NCBI GenBank assembly: GCA_016710595.1 | Contig: JADJVM010000008.1 | Location: forward strand, 1,364,001 to 1,428,000 | Reading direction: 5' to 3' | DNA: 64,000 nt | Source of the DNA: Niastella sp. | GTDB taxonomy: Bacteria; Bacteroidota; Bacteroidia; Chitinophagales; Chitinophagaceae | Shown: positions 44,542 through 52,256 of the stretch, in pieces | How positions within the stretch are numbered: position 1 is the first letter of the stretch | How the letters are laid out: each line of letters opens with the position of its first letter | Translations under genes and position numbers: made by a program | Notes under the pieces: model-generated | The model's input: only the letters and a program-made list of their open reading frames with translations | What the model was told of the DNA's origin: nothing | Database searches by the model: none

Positions 44542-45948
44542 TTAATTTCTTTTTACAAGTTGTGCGGTAAACTCGCCTTCTGTACAGAGTTTATTGCCTA
44601 CATATACGCTGCCCCGCATTACACAAATCCCCCTTCGTATCGGTTCTATTAATTCCATTTTTAAAATCATGGTATCGCCGGGTACCACTTTTTGCTTAAA
44701 CTTACAATTATCTACTTTTAAAAAATAAGTATCATAATCTCCTTCCGGCATGCTATTGATACAAAGTATGCCACCGGTTTGTGCCAGCGCCTCTACCTGC
44801 AAAACACCCGGCATTACAGGGTTACCGGGAAAATGGCCCTGGAAAAAATATTCATTGAAAGTTACATTTTTTATACCCACAATTTTTTTATCTGAGAGTT
44901 CAATCACTTTATCTACTAATAAAAAGGGGTACCGATGAGGTAGTGTCTTTTCTATTTGTTCAGTATTATAAATTGGGAGTTGGTTAGGATCATATACAGG
45001 TACATCTTTAGTATGCTTATTTTTCTTGATGTACTTTTTTATTTGCCTGGCAAACTCCACATTGCTGCTATGGCCGGGCCTGTTAGCAATGATATGGGCT
45101 TTAATAGGGTACCCGATGAGTGCCAGGTCGCCTACTACATCTAATAATTTATGCCGGGCCGCCTCATTGGCAAATCTAAGTTCCAGGTTATTTAAATATC
45201 CCTCTGTTTTTACTTCTACTTTATCTCTTCCAAAAGCTTTTGCCAGCCTTTTCATTTCAATGGCTGTAACCGGTTTATCAACTACTACAATGGCGTTATT
45301 GATATCGCCTCCCTTTATCAGGTTATTATCCAGCAATGCCTCAAGTTCATGCAAAAAGCAAAATGTACGGCAGGGTGCAATTTCATTTTGAAATTCTTTA
45401 ATAGATTTTAAGCTGGCATGTTGTGTGCCTAAAACGGGGCTATTAAAATCAATAAGGGTAGTAATATGATAACTGGTGGCAGGCAGGGCCGTCATTTCTA
45501 CTCTTTTCTTATCATCATAAAAAGAGATATTGGTATCCAGGCTATACCATATTTTAGTAGCATCTTGTTCTACAACGCCTGCTTTATCAATTCTATCTAC
45601 AAAATCTTTACTACTCCCATCTTTAATCGGCATTTCAGGCCCATTTACTTCAATGAGGCAGTTATCTACCCCCATGCCTACCAATGCGGCTAATACATGC
45701 TCAACCGTACTAATTTTTACGCCATCCTGTTCTAATGTAGTTCCCCTTGCAGTATCAGTTACCAGGTCGCAATCGGCTTTAATAATAGGTTTATTGGGTA
45801 GGTCACTACGTTGAAATTGATATCCAAAGCCCGGGTTTGCCGGGTGTAAAATCATATCTACATTGATGCCTGTATGTAAACCTGTACCGGAAATATGAAT
45901 GGGTTCGGCTATTGTATGTTGCTTATCCGCATTAAAATTCTTATCCAT
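44542..45948 (-). CDS. lpxC/fabZ: Fused LpxC deacetylase / FabZ dehydratase
   Basis: A 468-residue fusion typical of Bacteroidota. The first ~305 residues are LpxC (UDP-3-O-acyl-GlcNAc deacetylase, zinc-dependent), with STVEHVLAALVGMGVDN and RFANEAARHKLLDVVGDLALIG. Residues ~325-468 are the beta-hydroxyacyl-ACP dehydratase FabZ, with LPHRYPFLLVDKVIEL and GHFPGNPVMPGVLQVEALAQ. One polypeptide therefore serves the committed lipid A step and fatty acid elongation. A TATCTTTG -7 box lies at 45968-45975 upstream. Confidence 0.95.
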   Translation of the reverse strand: MDKNFNADKQHTIAEPIHISGTGLHTGINVDMILHPANPGFGYQFQRSDLPNKPIIKADCDLVTDTARGTTLEQDGVKISTVEHVLAALVGMGVDNCLIEVNGPEMPIKDGSSKDFVDRIDKAGVVEQDATKIWYSLDTNISFYDDKKRVEMTALPATSYHITTLIDFNSPVLGTQHASLKSIKEFQNEIAPCRTFCFLHELEALLDNNLIKGGDINNAIVVVDKPVTAIEMKRLAKAFGRDKVEVKTEGYLNNLELRFANEAARHKLLDVVGDLALIGYPIKAHIIANRPGHSSNVEFARQIKKYIKKNKHTKDVPVYDPNQLPIYNTEQIEKTLPHRYPFLLVDKVIELSDKKIVGIKNVTFNEYFFQGHFPGNPVMPGVLQVEALAQTGGILCINSMPEGDYDTYFLKVDNCKFKQKVVPGDTMILKMELIEPIRRGICVMRGSVYVGNKLCTEGEFTAQLVKRN

Positions 45949-45967
45949 ACTTATTTTAAACTTTGCG

Positions 45968-45975
45968 CAAAGATA
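45968..45975 (-). promoter_or_regulatory. Candidate -7 box upstream of lpxC/fabZ
   Basis: On the minus strand this reads TATCTTTG, a match to TAnnTTTG, about 19 bp upstream of the lpxC/fabZ start. A -33 element could not be placed with confidence. It suggests an extra promoter within the lipid A gene string. Confidence 0.35.
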
Positions 45976-46034
45976 TTTAATTTCTGTTGCTGTTCAAGTA
46001 GGTAAAAGGGTAGAATAATGGCAGCGGTTATTCC

Positions 46035-47084
46035 TTACAGCTTATTTTGAGTAGTAAGGTTTTTAATAAATACTTCCAGTTCTTTCAGTCTTTTTTCAAT
46101 TTCAGGAAGATTGCGGCTCACGGCCTGGCTTCTTAAGGCAGAAGTATAATCATAAGCGGGTGATCCCGTTACTGCACTATTGGGCTCTTTGATTGATTTA
46201 CTCACACCGCTTTGTGCATTAATTTTAGAACCATCGGCAATTTGTATGTGGCCTACAATACCTACCTGTCCTCCTATCATTACATTTTTACCAATTTTTG
46301 TACTGCCACTTATTCCTGTTTGAGCAGCTATTACACTATTGGCGCCAATTTCTACATTATGGGCAATTTGAATCAGGTTATCAAGTTTTGCACCGGTTCT
46401 TATTATTGTACTACCAATAGTAGCCCGGTCAATGGTTGTGTTGGCACCAATTTCTACTCCATCTTCTATTAGAACATTTCCAATTTGAGGTACTTTTTTT
46501 AAAGAACCATCTGTTTGCGGGGCATAACCAAAACCATCACTACCTATTACAGTTCCGGCATGTATGGATACATTTTCCCCGATAATGGTACCATGATATA
46601 TTTTTACACCGGCATGTATAATCGTGTTTTCTCCAATAGTTACATTTTTACCAATATAAGAATTCGGGAAAATTTTTACATTATCTGCTACAATTACATT
46701 TTCTCCCAGGTACACAAATGCGCCCAGGTAAATATGCTCGCCTAATTTTGCGGTAGGATGAATAAATACCGGATCTTCTACACCACTAAGTTGTTGCTTT
46801 TGTATTTGCTGATACTTATCCAGTAAAAGTGCAAAAGAACTATATGGATCTGTTACCCGTATGATCGTTGCAGCTATCGGTTCTTTTAATTGCAGGTTAT
46901 TATTGATGATAACAATGGATGCTTGCGTTTGATATAAATATTCTTCATACTTGGGATTGGCTAAAAAAGCCAACTGCCCGCTTCGGGCCTCTTCTATTTT
47001 TCCAAAAGCGCCTACCGATATTTCACCGGGGCCCTCTAATGTGCCGCCGATCATTTGTGCTATTTGTGTTGCGCTAAACTCCAT
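46035..47084 (-). CDS. lpxD: UDP-3-O-acylglucosamine N-acyltransferase
   Basis: A 349-residue left-handed beta-helix enzyme adding the N-linked hydroxyacyl chain in lipid A synthesis. An N-terminal uridine-binding domain (~residues 1-100) is followed by many hexapeptide repeats, such as IGENVSIHAGTVIGSDGFGYAPQ with the conserved FGYAP. The catalytic histidine is expected in IQIAHNVEIG (~245). A helical C-terminus ends the protein. It sits between the HD-domain gene and lpxC/fabZ on the same strand. Confidence 0.95.
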   Translation of the reverse strand: MEFSATQIAQMIGGTLEGPGEISVGAFGKIEEARSGQLAFLANPKYEEYLYQTQASIVIINNNLQLKEPIAATIIRVTDPYSSFALLLDKYQQIQKQQLSGVEDPVFIHPTAKLGEHIYLGAFVYLGENVIVADNVKIFPNSYIGKNVTIGENTIIHAGVKIYHGTIIGENVSIHAGTVIGSDGFGYAPQTDGSLKKVPQIGNVLIEDGVEIGANTTIDRATIGSTIIRTGAKLDNLIQIAHNVEIGANSVIAAQTGISGSTKIGKNVMIGGQVGIVGHIQIADGSKINAQSGVSKSIKEPNSAVTGSPAYDYTSALRSQAVSRNLPEIEKRLKELEVFIKNLTTQNKL

Positions 47085-47102
47085 AAATTATATCCCTTAA
47101 AG

Positions 47103-48287
47103 TTAAATCCTTATATAACAAAAATAATGTTTTTTAATCTTGCCCCTCAAATTTTCACTAATAAGGGCATTATCTACTTCTGATATTCCTTTTACCTCAC
47201 CGTCTTTAAAAAGAATATTGATGTGTTCATCTTCAAAATTATAAGTACTACTCACAGCTTCTCCCGTAAATACAAGCCAACCGGCATCTTCTTCAGTAAT
47301 GCCCAAATGTTTTGCAGTTTCATTTTGTTTAGCCGCTACTATTTCAGGGCTTACTGCTTCGGCAGTATATTGTACTTTAAGCAACCGCCGGTCCACAAGT
47401 CCTTTGCATAATAAAGATAATACCTTGTCATCAGCATTACACCAACTTTTTATAGCCATCATTACATCCACATCATCAATACTGCAAAACTGTTGTAAGG
47501 TAATATTCTGCAGCGGTTCATGAATAAAACTATTGAGTGGTTGCTGGCATTGGGCCTTTACCAGCCTCGCCCTTTTAATAATTCTTTGCAACATTTGTTC
47601 TGCACTTAAAACGGTTTTGTGCAAATACACCTGCCAGTACATCAGCCGCCTGGCCACTAAAAATTTTTCTATGGAATAGATGCCTTTCTCTTCTACCATT
47701 AATTCACCATGATGTACCGTAAGCATTTTTAAAATTCGGTCATAAGCAATTACGCCTTCATTTACACCGGTAAAAAAACTATCTCTTGTTAAGTAATCCA
47801 TCCTGTCAACATCCAATTGCCCCGAAACCAATTGGTGCAAAAATTTCTTTTTATATTTTCCGGTAAAAATATCAAGGGCCATTTGTAGCTGGCCACCAAA
47901 CTGCTCGTTTAATTCTTTTATGAGCAACAAAGAAATTTCTTCATGATGCATATTCTCTGCAAGTACATGCTCCAGGGCATGTGAATATGGGCCATGGCCA
48001 ATATCATGCAGCAAGATGGCAATCTTTGCCGCTTGTTCTTCTTCTTTTGTAATCTCAACCGCTTTACTCGTTAATTCCTGCAGGGCACAGCGCATTAAAT
48101 GATAAGCACCCAACGAATGATGTAAACGGCTATGCACCGCACCCGGGTACACTAAATGTGCCATTGCCATTTGATGGATACGCCTTAACCGCTGATAGTA
48201 AGGATGCGCAATGATCTCGCTTATGAGTACATCATCAATGGTAATGAATCCATACACCGGGTCGTTTATTATTTTATGAAATGCCAT
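47103..48287 (-). CDS. HD-domain phosphohydrolase (dGTPase-like)
   Basis: A 394-residue metal-dependent phosphohydrolase. N-terminal residues resemble SAMHD1/dGTPase relatives: INDPVYGFITIDD, HSRLHHSLGAYHLM (~55), the HD motif LLHDIGHGPYSHALEHV (~92-108) and DVDRMDYLTRDSFFTG (~158). Substrate is unknown; nucleotide triphosphohydrolysis is the usual guess. It is the first gene of the leftward lipid A operon, 18 bp before lpxD, an arrangement recurrent in Bacteroidota. Confidence 0.85.
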   Translation of the reverse strand: MAFHKIINDPVYGFITIDDVLISEIIAHPYYQRLRRIHQMAMAHLVYPGAVHSRLHHSLGAYHLMRCALQELTSKAVEITKEEEQAAKIAILLHDIGHGPYSHALEHVLAENMHHEEISLLLIKELNEQFGGQLQMALDIFTGKYKKKFLHQLVSGQLDVDRMDYLTRDSFFTGVNEGVIAYDRILKMLTVHHGELMVEEKGIYSIEKFLVARRLMYWQVYLHKTVLSAEQMLQRIIKRARLVKAQCQQPLNSFIHEPLQNITLQQFCSIDDVDVMMAIKSWCNADDKVLSLLCKGLVDRRLLKVQYTAEAVSPEIVAAKQNETAKHLGITEEDAGWLVFTGEAVSSTYNFEDEHINILFKDGEVKGISEVDNALISENLRGKIKKHYFCYIRI

Positions 48288-48361
48288 ATTGCAAAGCTCG
48301 TTGTTATATGTTAAAAGTATTACAAAGTGAGGTAAAGCTACTAAGCATCTTTTTAAAAAAT

Positions 48362-48369
48362 TAAATTTG
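48362..48369 (+). promoter_or_regulatory. Candidate -7 box upstream of porX
   Basis: TAAATTTG matches TAnnTTTG about 70 bp before the porX-like start. It lies in the 152-bp divergent region shared with the HD-domain gene. Confidence 0.35.
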
Positions 48370-48439
48370 CATGTACAGGTTCTTTTGCTTTTCTTGCTTT
48401 CACTTTAAATACAAGCACGGGCCATAAATTCCATTTTAT

Positions 48440-49996
48440 ATGAGTTTAGCTAAAATACTTTGGGTAGATGATGAAATAGACAGCCTCACTTCGCAAATCT
48501 TATTCTTAGAAAATAAGGGCTACGAAGTAGCCACTAAAACAAATGGGTATGATGCGGTAGAATACGTAAAAGAAAATTTTGTAGATGTGGTTTTACTGGA
48601 TGAAACGATGCCCGGCATCACTGGTTTGCAAACCCTGCAACAAATCAAAGAAAATAAAAGCACGCTGCCTGTGGTACTCATTACCAAAAATGAAGCAGAG
48701 AATATTATGGATGATGCAATTGGCAGCCAGATAAGCGATTATTTAATAAAACCGGTAAATCCAAGCCAGGTATTATTGAGTTTAAAAAAATTGATTGATA
48801 ACAAACGGCTCATTGCAGAAAAAACTACTTCTGCATATCAGCAAGAATTCAGGAGTTTATTTATGGCACTAAATGATAATCCTGATTATAATGAATGGAT
48901 GGAACTGTATCGCAAATTAGTATATTGGGAATTGGAAATACAAAAAAGCGATAGCCCCGAAATGCAGGAAGTTTTTTATACCCAAAAACAGGAAGCCAAT
49001 AATGAGTTTTTTAAATTTATATCTAAAAACTATGCCAGGTGGGTATCTCCTAAAAGTACCGAAGCGCCGATTATGAGTAATACCCTGCTTAAATATAAAG
49101 TACTGCCACATCTGGAAAAAGGAAAGCCACTTTTTTTTGTATTAATAGATAATCTCCGCTTTGATCAATGGAAAGCCATAGAACCCTTATTTGCAGCCAG
49201 CTTCAGGATTTATGAAGAAGATACCTTTTATTCCATACTTCCTACAGCCACACAATATGCACGTAATGCAATTTTTTCCGGGCTCATGCCTATCGAAATA
49301 GAAAAGCAATTCAACAGCCAATGGAAAAACGATGATGATGAAGGAGGTAAAAATCTTTATGAAGAAGAATTTTTAAAAGCCCATTTAAAAAGGGCCGGTA
49401 AAGGCGACTTAAAGTTTTCTTATACAAAAATTACCAATAACCAGGACGGGCAAAAATTAGTTGACAATATTCACAACATGTTACAAAACGATTTTAATGT
49501 GATCGTATATAATTTTGTAGATATGCTTAGCCATGCCCGTACCGAAATGGAAGTTTTAAAAGAACTTGCCGGCGATGAAACAAGTTACAGGAGCCTTACC
49601 CAAAGCTGGTTTGAACACAGCCCATTAAACCAGGCGCTAAAAAAAGTAGCCGATAAAAATATAAATGTAATTGTAGCAACCGATCATGGAAGTACGAGGG
49701 TAAAAACACCTGCAAAAGTAATAGGAGATAAACAAACCACAGCAAACCTCCGTTATAAACATGGCAGGAACCTGAATTATGAAGAAAAAGATGTTCTGGC
49801 ATTCCGTGATCCTAAAGAGGCAGGGTTACCAGTTCCCAATGTAAATTCATCATACATATTTGCAAAAGGAGATATCTTTCTTTGCTATCCCAATAATTAC
49901 AATCATTTTGTAAACTATTATAAAAACACCTTTCAGCATGGCGGCATAAGCCTGGAAGAAATGATCATTCCTGTAATACGAATGGGTACAAAATAA
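48440..49996 (+). CDS. porX: PorX-type response regulator with PglZ domain (type IX secretion)
   Basis: A 518-residue bifunctional protein. The receiver domain (~residues 1-120) has WVDDEIDSLTSQ, the acceptor aspartate in VVLLDETMPGITG and the lysine in YLIKPVNPSQV. The rest is an alkaline-phosphatase-like PglZ domain with LIDNLRFDQW (~230), PTATQYARNAIFSG and ATDHGS (~414), the expected metal ligands. In Porphyromonas PorX pairs with kinase PorY to control type IX secretion genes, and it hydrolyses nucleotides. No PorY gene lies nearby. Its presence implies a type IX system elsewhere in the genome. Confidence 0.9.
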   Translation: MSLAKILWVDDEIDSLTSQILFLENKGYEVATKTNGYDAVEYVKENFVDVVLLDETMPGITGLQTLQQIKENKSTLPVVLITKNEAENIMDDAIGSQISDYLIKPVNPSQVLLSLKKLIDNKRLIAEKTTSAYQQEFRSLFMALNDNPDYNEWMELYRKLVYWELEIQKSDSPEMQEVFYTQKQEANNEFFKFISKNYARWVSPKSTEAPIMSNTLLKYKVLPHLEKGKPLFFVLIDNLRFDQWKAIEPLFAASFRIYEEDTFYSILPTATQYARNAIFSGLMPIEIEKQFNSQWKNDDDEGGKNLYEEEFLKAHLKRAGKGDLKFSYTKITNNQDGQKLVDNIHNMLQNDFNVIVYNFVDMLSHARTEMEVLKELAGDETSYRSLTQSWFEHSPLNQALKKVADKNINVIVATDHGSTRVKTPAKVIGDKQTTANLRYKHGRNLNYEEKDVLAFRDPKEAGLPVPNVNSSYIFAKGDIFLCYPNNYNHFVNYYKNTFQHGGISLEEMIIPVIRMGTK

Positions 49997-50095
49997 ATAC
50001 ACTTATACACCTTTGTGAATAACCTTATTTTGTCATTCTTTACTATTAATGCAAGTTGCAGGTATTAATTTGTATGATTAACACCTTTTTTTATT

Positions 50096-50374
50096 ATGAA
50101 GTTCACACAAACTAATTTAGATAAGATTGAGAGGATTATAGAAGAAAGCGGCTATATTATCCGCTATGAAAGAGGCACATTTCAAAGTGGCTACTGCATC
50201 CTGCAATCAAAAAAAGTAGTTGTACTCAATAAATTTTTTCAAACAGAGGGGCGTATCAATACCCTTATTGATCTTATGCCCGAACTGGATATTAATATTG
50301 ATTTACTTACCCACGAGAGCCAAAAACTTTTCCTGGAGCTCACAAAAAAAAATGAACTAGCCTTCCAGGATTAA
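50096..50374 (+). CDS. Conserved small hypothetical protein
   Basis: A 92-residue soluble protein with no signal peptide or membrane helix. It opens MKFTQTNLDKIERIIEES, continues with GYIIRYERGTFQSGYCIL, and ends with a charged helix. I recall related short proteins with the same context in Bacteroidota, but no function is known to me. It lies between porX and an MBL-fold hydrolase gene on the same strand. The ATG is preceded by a purine-poor leader. Confidence 0.65.
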   Translation: MKFTQTNLDKIERIIEESGYIIRYERGTFQSGYCILQSKKVVVLNKFFQTEGRINTLIDLMPELDINIDLLTHESQKLFLELTKKNELAFQD

Positions 50375-50420
50375 TCTACCTATATTCATTTTACAACAAA
50401 ATGCTTTGCCGATAGTTTCT

Positions 50421-50428
50421 TAATTTTG
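50421..50428 (+). promoter_or_regulatory. Candidate -7 box for the PhnP-like gene
   Basis: TAATTTTG matches TAnnTTTG and lies 12 bp upstream of the ATG at 50441, implying a very short leader. Confidence 0.35.
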
Positions 50429-50440
50429 CTTTTTATAGCA

Positions 50441-51217
50441 ATGCATTGCCCTCCACTTACCATAACTTTTTTAGGAACGGGTACCAGCAGTGGTGTCCCT
50501 ATGATCGCATGCCCATGTGAAGTATGCCATTCGTACAATTCAAAAGACAAGCGGCTTCGCAGCAGCATTTTAGTACAAAGCGCTACTACTTCTTTGGTTG
50601 TTGATACCACCCCCGACTTTAGGTATCAAATGTTGCGTAGTCATGTTACTAAATTAGATGCCGTAATTTTTACTCATCCGCACAAAGATCATATTGCCGG
50701 CCTGGATGATATACGGGGATATAATTTTTTTAGCCATAAAGCCATGGAAGTATATTCCAATGAATTAACCCAACAGGCTTTGAGAAACGAATTTCATTAT
50801 ATTTTTTCAGATCAAAAATACCCGGGTATCCCCGCTGTCAATCTTCATACAATAACCGGAGAATCCTTTATCGTAGGCGATATCCCGGTGCAACCCATAA
50901 AAGTGTGGCATTTAAAAATGCCTGTACTAGGCTTTCGTTTTGGGAATTTTTGCTATATTACCGATGCAAATAAAATTGATGCTGAAGAAAAAGAAAAAAT
51001 AAAAGGAAGTGAAATTTTAATATTGAATGCACTTCGGCATAAACATCATATTTCTCATTTTACACTTTCAGAAGCCATTGCACTGGCAGATGAATTAAAA
51101 ATTCCTCAAGCCTATTTTACGCATATCAGCCACCAGCTTGGCCTGCACGAAAAAATAAATAAGACTTTACCCACACAACGGCAACTTGCTTACGACCTGC
51201 AGGAAATTATTTTGTAA
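50441..51217 (+). CDS. PhnP-like MBL-fold phosphodiesterase
   Basis: A 258-residue metallo-beta-lactamase-fold enzyme of the PhnP/lipoate-RNase Z-like class. It has LGTGTSSGVPMIACPCEVC (~10-28), whose cysteines resemble the extra zinc site of PhnP. THPHKDHIAGLDDIR (~80) holds the HxHxDH motif, and YITDANKID and NALRHKHHISHFTL follow (~168-200). The start is ATG 50441; a TTG at 50426 is less likely. It probably cleaves a phosphodiester such as a cyclic phosphate. Confidence 0.85.
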   Translation: MHCPPLTITFLGTGTSSGVPMIACPCEVCHSYNSKDKRLRSSILVQSATTSLVVDTTPDFRYQMLRSHVTKLDAVIFTHPHKDHIAGLDDIRGYNFFSHKAMEVYSNELTQQALRNEFHYIFSDQKYPGIPAVNLHTITGESFIVGDIPVQPIKVWHLKMPVLGFRFGNFCYITDANKIDAEEKEKIKGSEILILNALRHKHHISHFTLSEAIALADELKIPQAYFTHISHQLGLHEKINKTLPTQRQLAYDLQEIIL

Positions 51218-51245
51218 CCGGCAATATCTCTTTGTGGATCGGCAT

Positions 51246-51260
51246 TGGCGACGCTCCGTT
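51246..51260 (+). repeat. Dispersed 15-base intergenic repeat, copy 2
   Basis: TGGCGACGCTCCGTT, identical to 39093-39107, lies 28 bp after the PhnP-like gene stop. The intergenic stretch 51218-51402 holds nothing else convincing apart from a short terminator hairpin. Confidence 0.5.
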
Positions 51261-51344
51261 TTGACTTATGAACAATTATCATCATTGTTTTTACAATGGC
51301 AACCTACCATGCCTGGATGCCTACATTATTATGGGTATGTTTTA

Positions 51345-51374
51345 ATAAAAATAAAACAAGCTACCCAAAGTAGC
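51345..51374 (-). terminator. Terminator-like hairpin after the OmpR-type regulator
   Basis: On the minus strand GCTAC-TTTGG-GTAGC (51360-51374) is followed by TTGTTTTATTTTTATT. It lies 29 bp past the regulator stop. The stem is only 5 bp, so termination would be modest. Confidence 0.5.
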
Positions 51375-51402
51375 CTGTCATAAAGTATCTATCAAAATTA
51401 TT

Positions 51403-52101
51403 TTATTCTGTTACTACAAGCCTAAAGCCGTTGCCATGAATATTTACAATTTCTAATTTACTATCTTCCCTTAAGTATTTACGTAACTTGGCAATATACA
51501 CATCCATACTACGGCCATTAAAATAAGTATCGCTTCCCCATATTTTTTTAAGGGCTGCTTCCCTGGGTAAAAGGTCATTTTTATATTCAGCAAGCATTTT
51601 CAATAACTCATTTTCTTTGGGCGACAAAGTTTGGGTTTTACCATCAATAGCCAGCTCACGCAAGCGTGGGTTAAAATGATAACGGCCCAGGTCGAACTCA
51701 GCATTGGTTTCTTCCTTGTGCAATTCTTCGTTGCGCTTTAATATCGCTTTAATCTTATGCAGCAACACATCACTATCAAAAGGTTTGGTGATATAATCAT
51801 CAGCGCCCAGCTTATACCCCTGGATAATATCATCCTTCATGGTTTTTGCACTTAAGAAAAACAAAGGAACATCGGGGTTTACATCTCTTATTTCTTCAGC
51901 TAATGCAAAACCGTCCATATTGGGCATCATTACATCCAGCAGACAAATGTCAAATTTTTCACGTTGAAAGGCAGCCAGGCCAAGCCGGCCATCCCGTTCC
52001 AGGATTACATCGTATTCATTTAATTCCAGGTAATTCTTTAATACCATACCCAGGTTTGGATCATCTTCGCACAATAAAATTTTGGGTTTAGCTGCTTCCA
52101 T
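51403..52101 (-). CDS. OmpR-type response regulator
   Basis: A 232-residue two-component regulator. The receiver domain has LCEDDPNLGMVLKNYLELN, the acceptor aspartate in DICLLDVMMPNMDG and the conserved lysine in DDYITKPFDSDVL. The winged-helix DNA-binding domain (~135-230) has SPKENELLKMLAEY and RSMDVYIAKLRKYL. No histidine kinase gene is adjacent, so it is an orphan here. The 155-bp upstream gap also holds the terminator of the M16 gene pair. Confidence 0.9.
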   Translation of the reverse strand: MEAAKPKILLCEDDPNLGMVLKNYLELNEYDVILERDGRLGLAAFQREKFDICLLDVMMPNMDGFALAEEIRDVNPDVPLFFLSAKTMKDDIIQGYKLGADDYITKPFDSDVLLHKIKAILKRNEELHKEETNAEFDLGRYHFNPRLRELAIDGKTQTLSPKENELLKMLAEYKNDLLPREAALKKIWGSDTYFNGRSMDVYIAKLRKYLREDSKLEIVNIHGNGFRLVVTE

Positions 52102-52213
52102 GTCTTATTAGTTTTTTACAAATAAAATTAAATCAAACTATATACCACTAATATAATGCCTAATTTTTTGTTAACCATCATTTATTATTAATTGACACAC
52201 TGCAATATATAAA

Positions 52214-52239
52214 AAAAGCCACCTAAAATGGTGGCTTTT
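52214..52239 (-). terminator. Rho-independent terminator of the M16 peptidase operon
   Basis: A 10-bp inverted repeat, AAAAGCCACC and GGTGGCTTTT with loop TAAAAT, followed on the minus strand by a T-run (complement of 52210-52217). It lies 18 bp beyond the stop at 52257. Confidence 0.85.
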
Positions 52240-52256
52240 AAACAAATGTAAATCAG

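Noticed and set aside
51276..51376. A short plus-strand frame after the PhnP-like gene
   Set aside because: It has no start-site support or conserved features, and it overlaps the terminator hairpin of the opposite gene.
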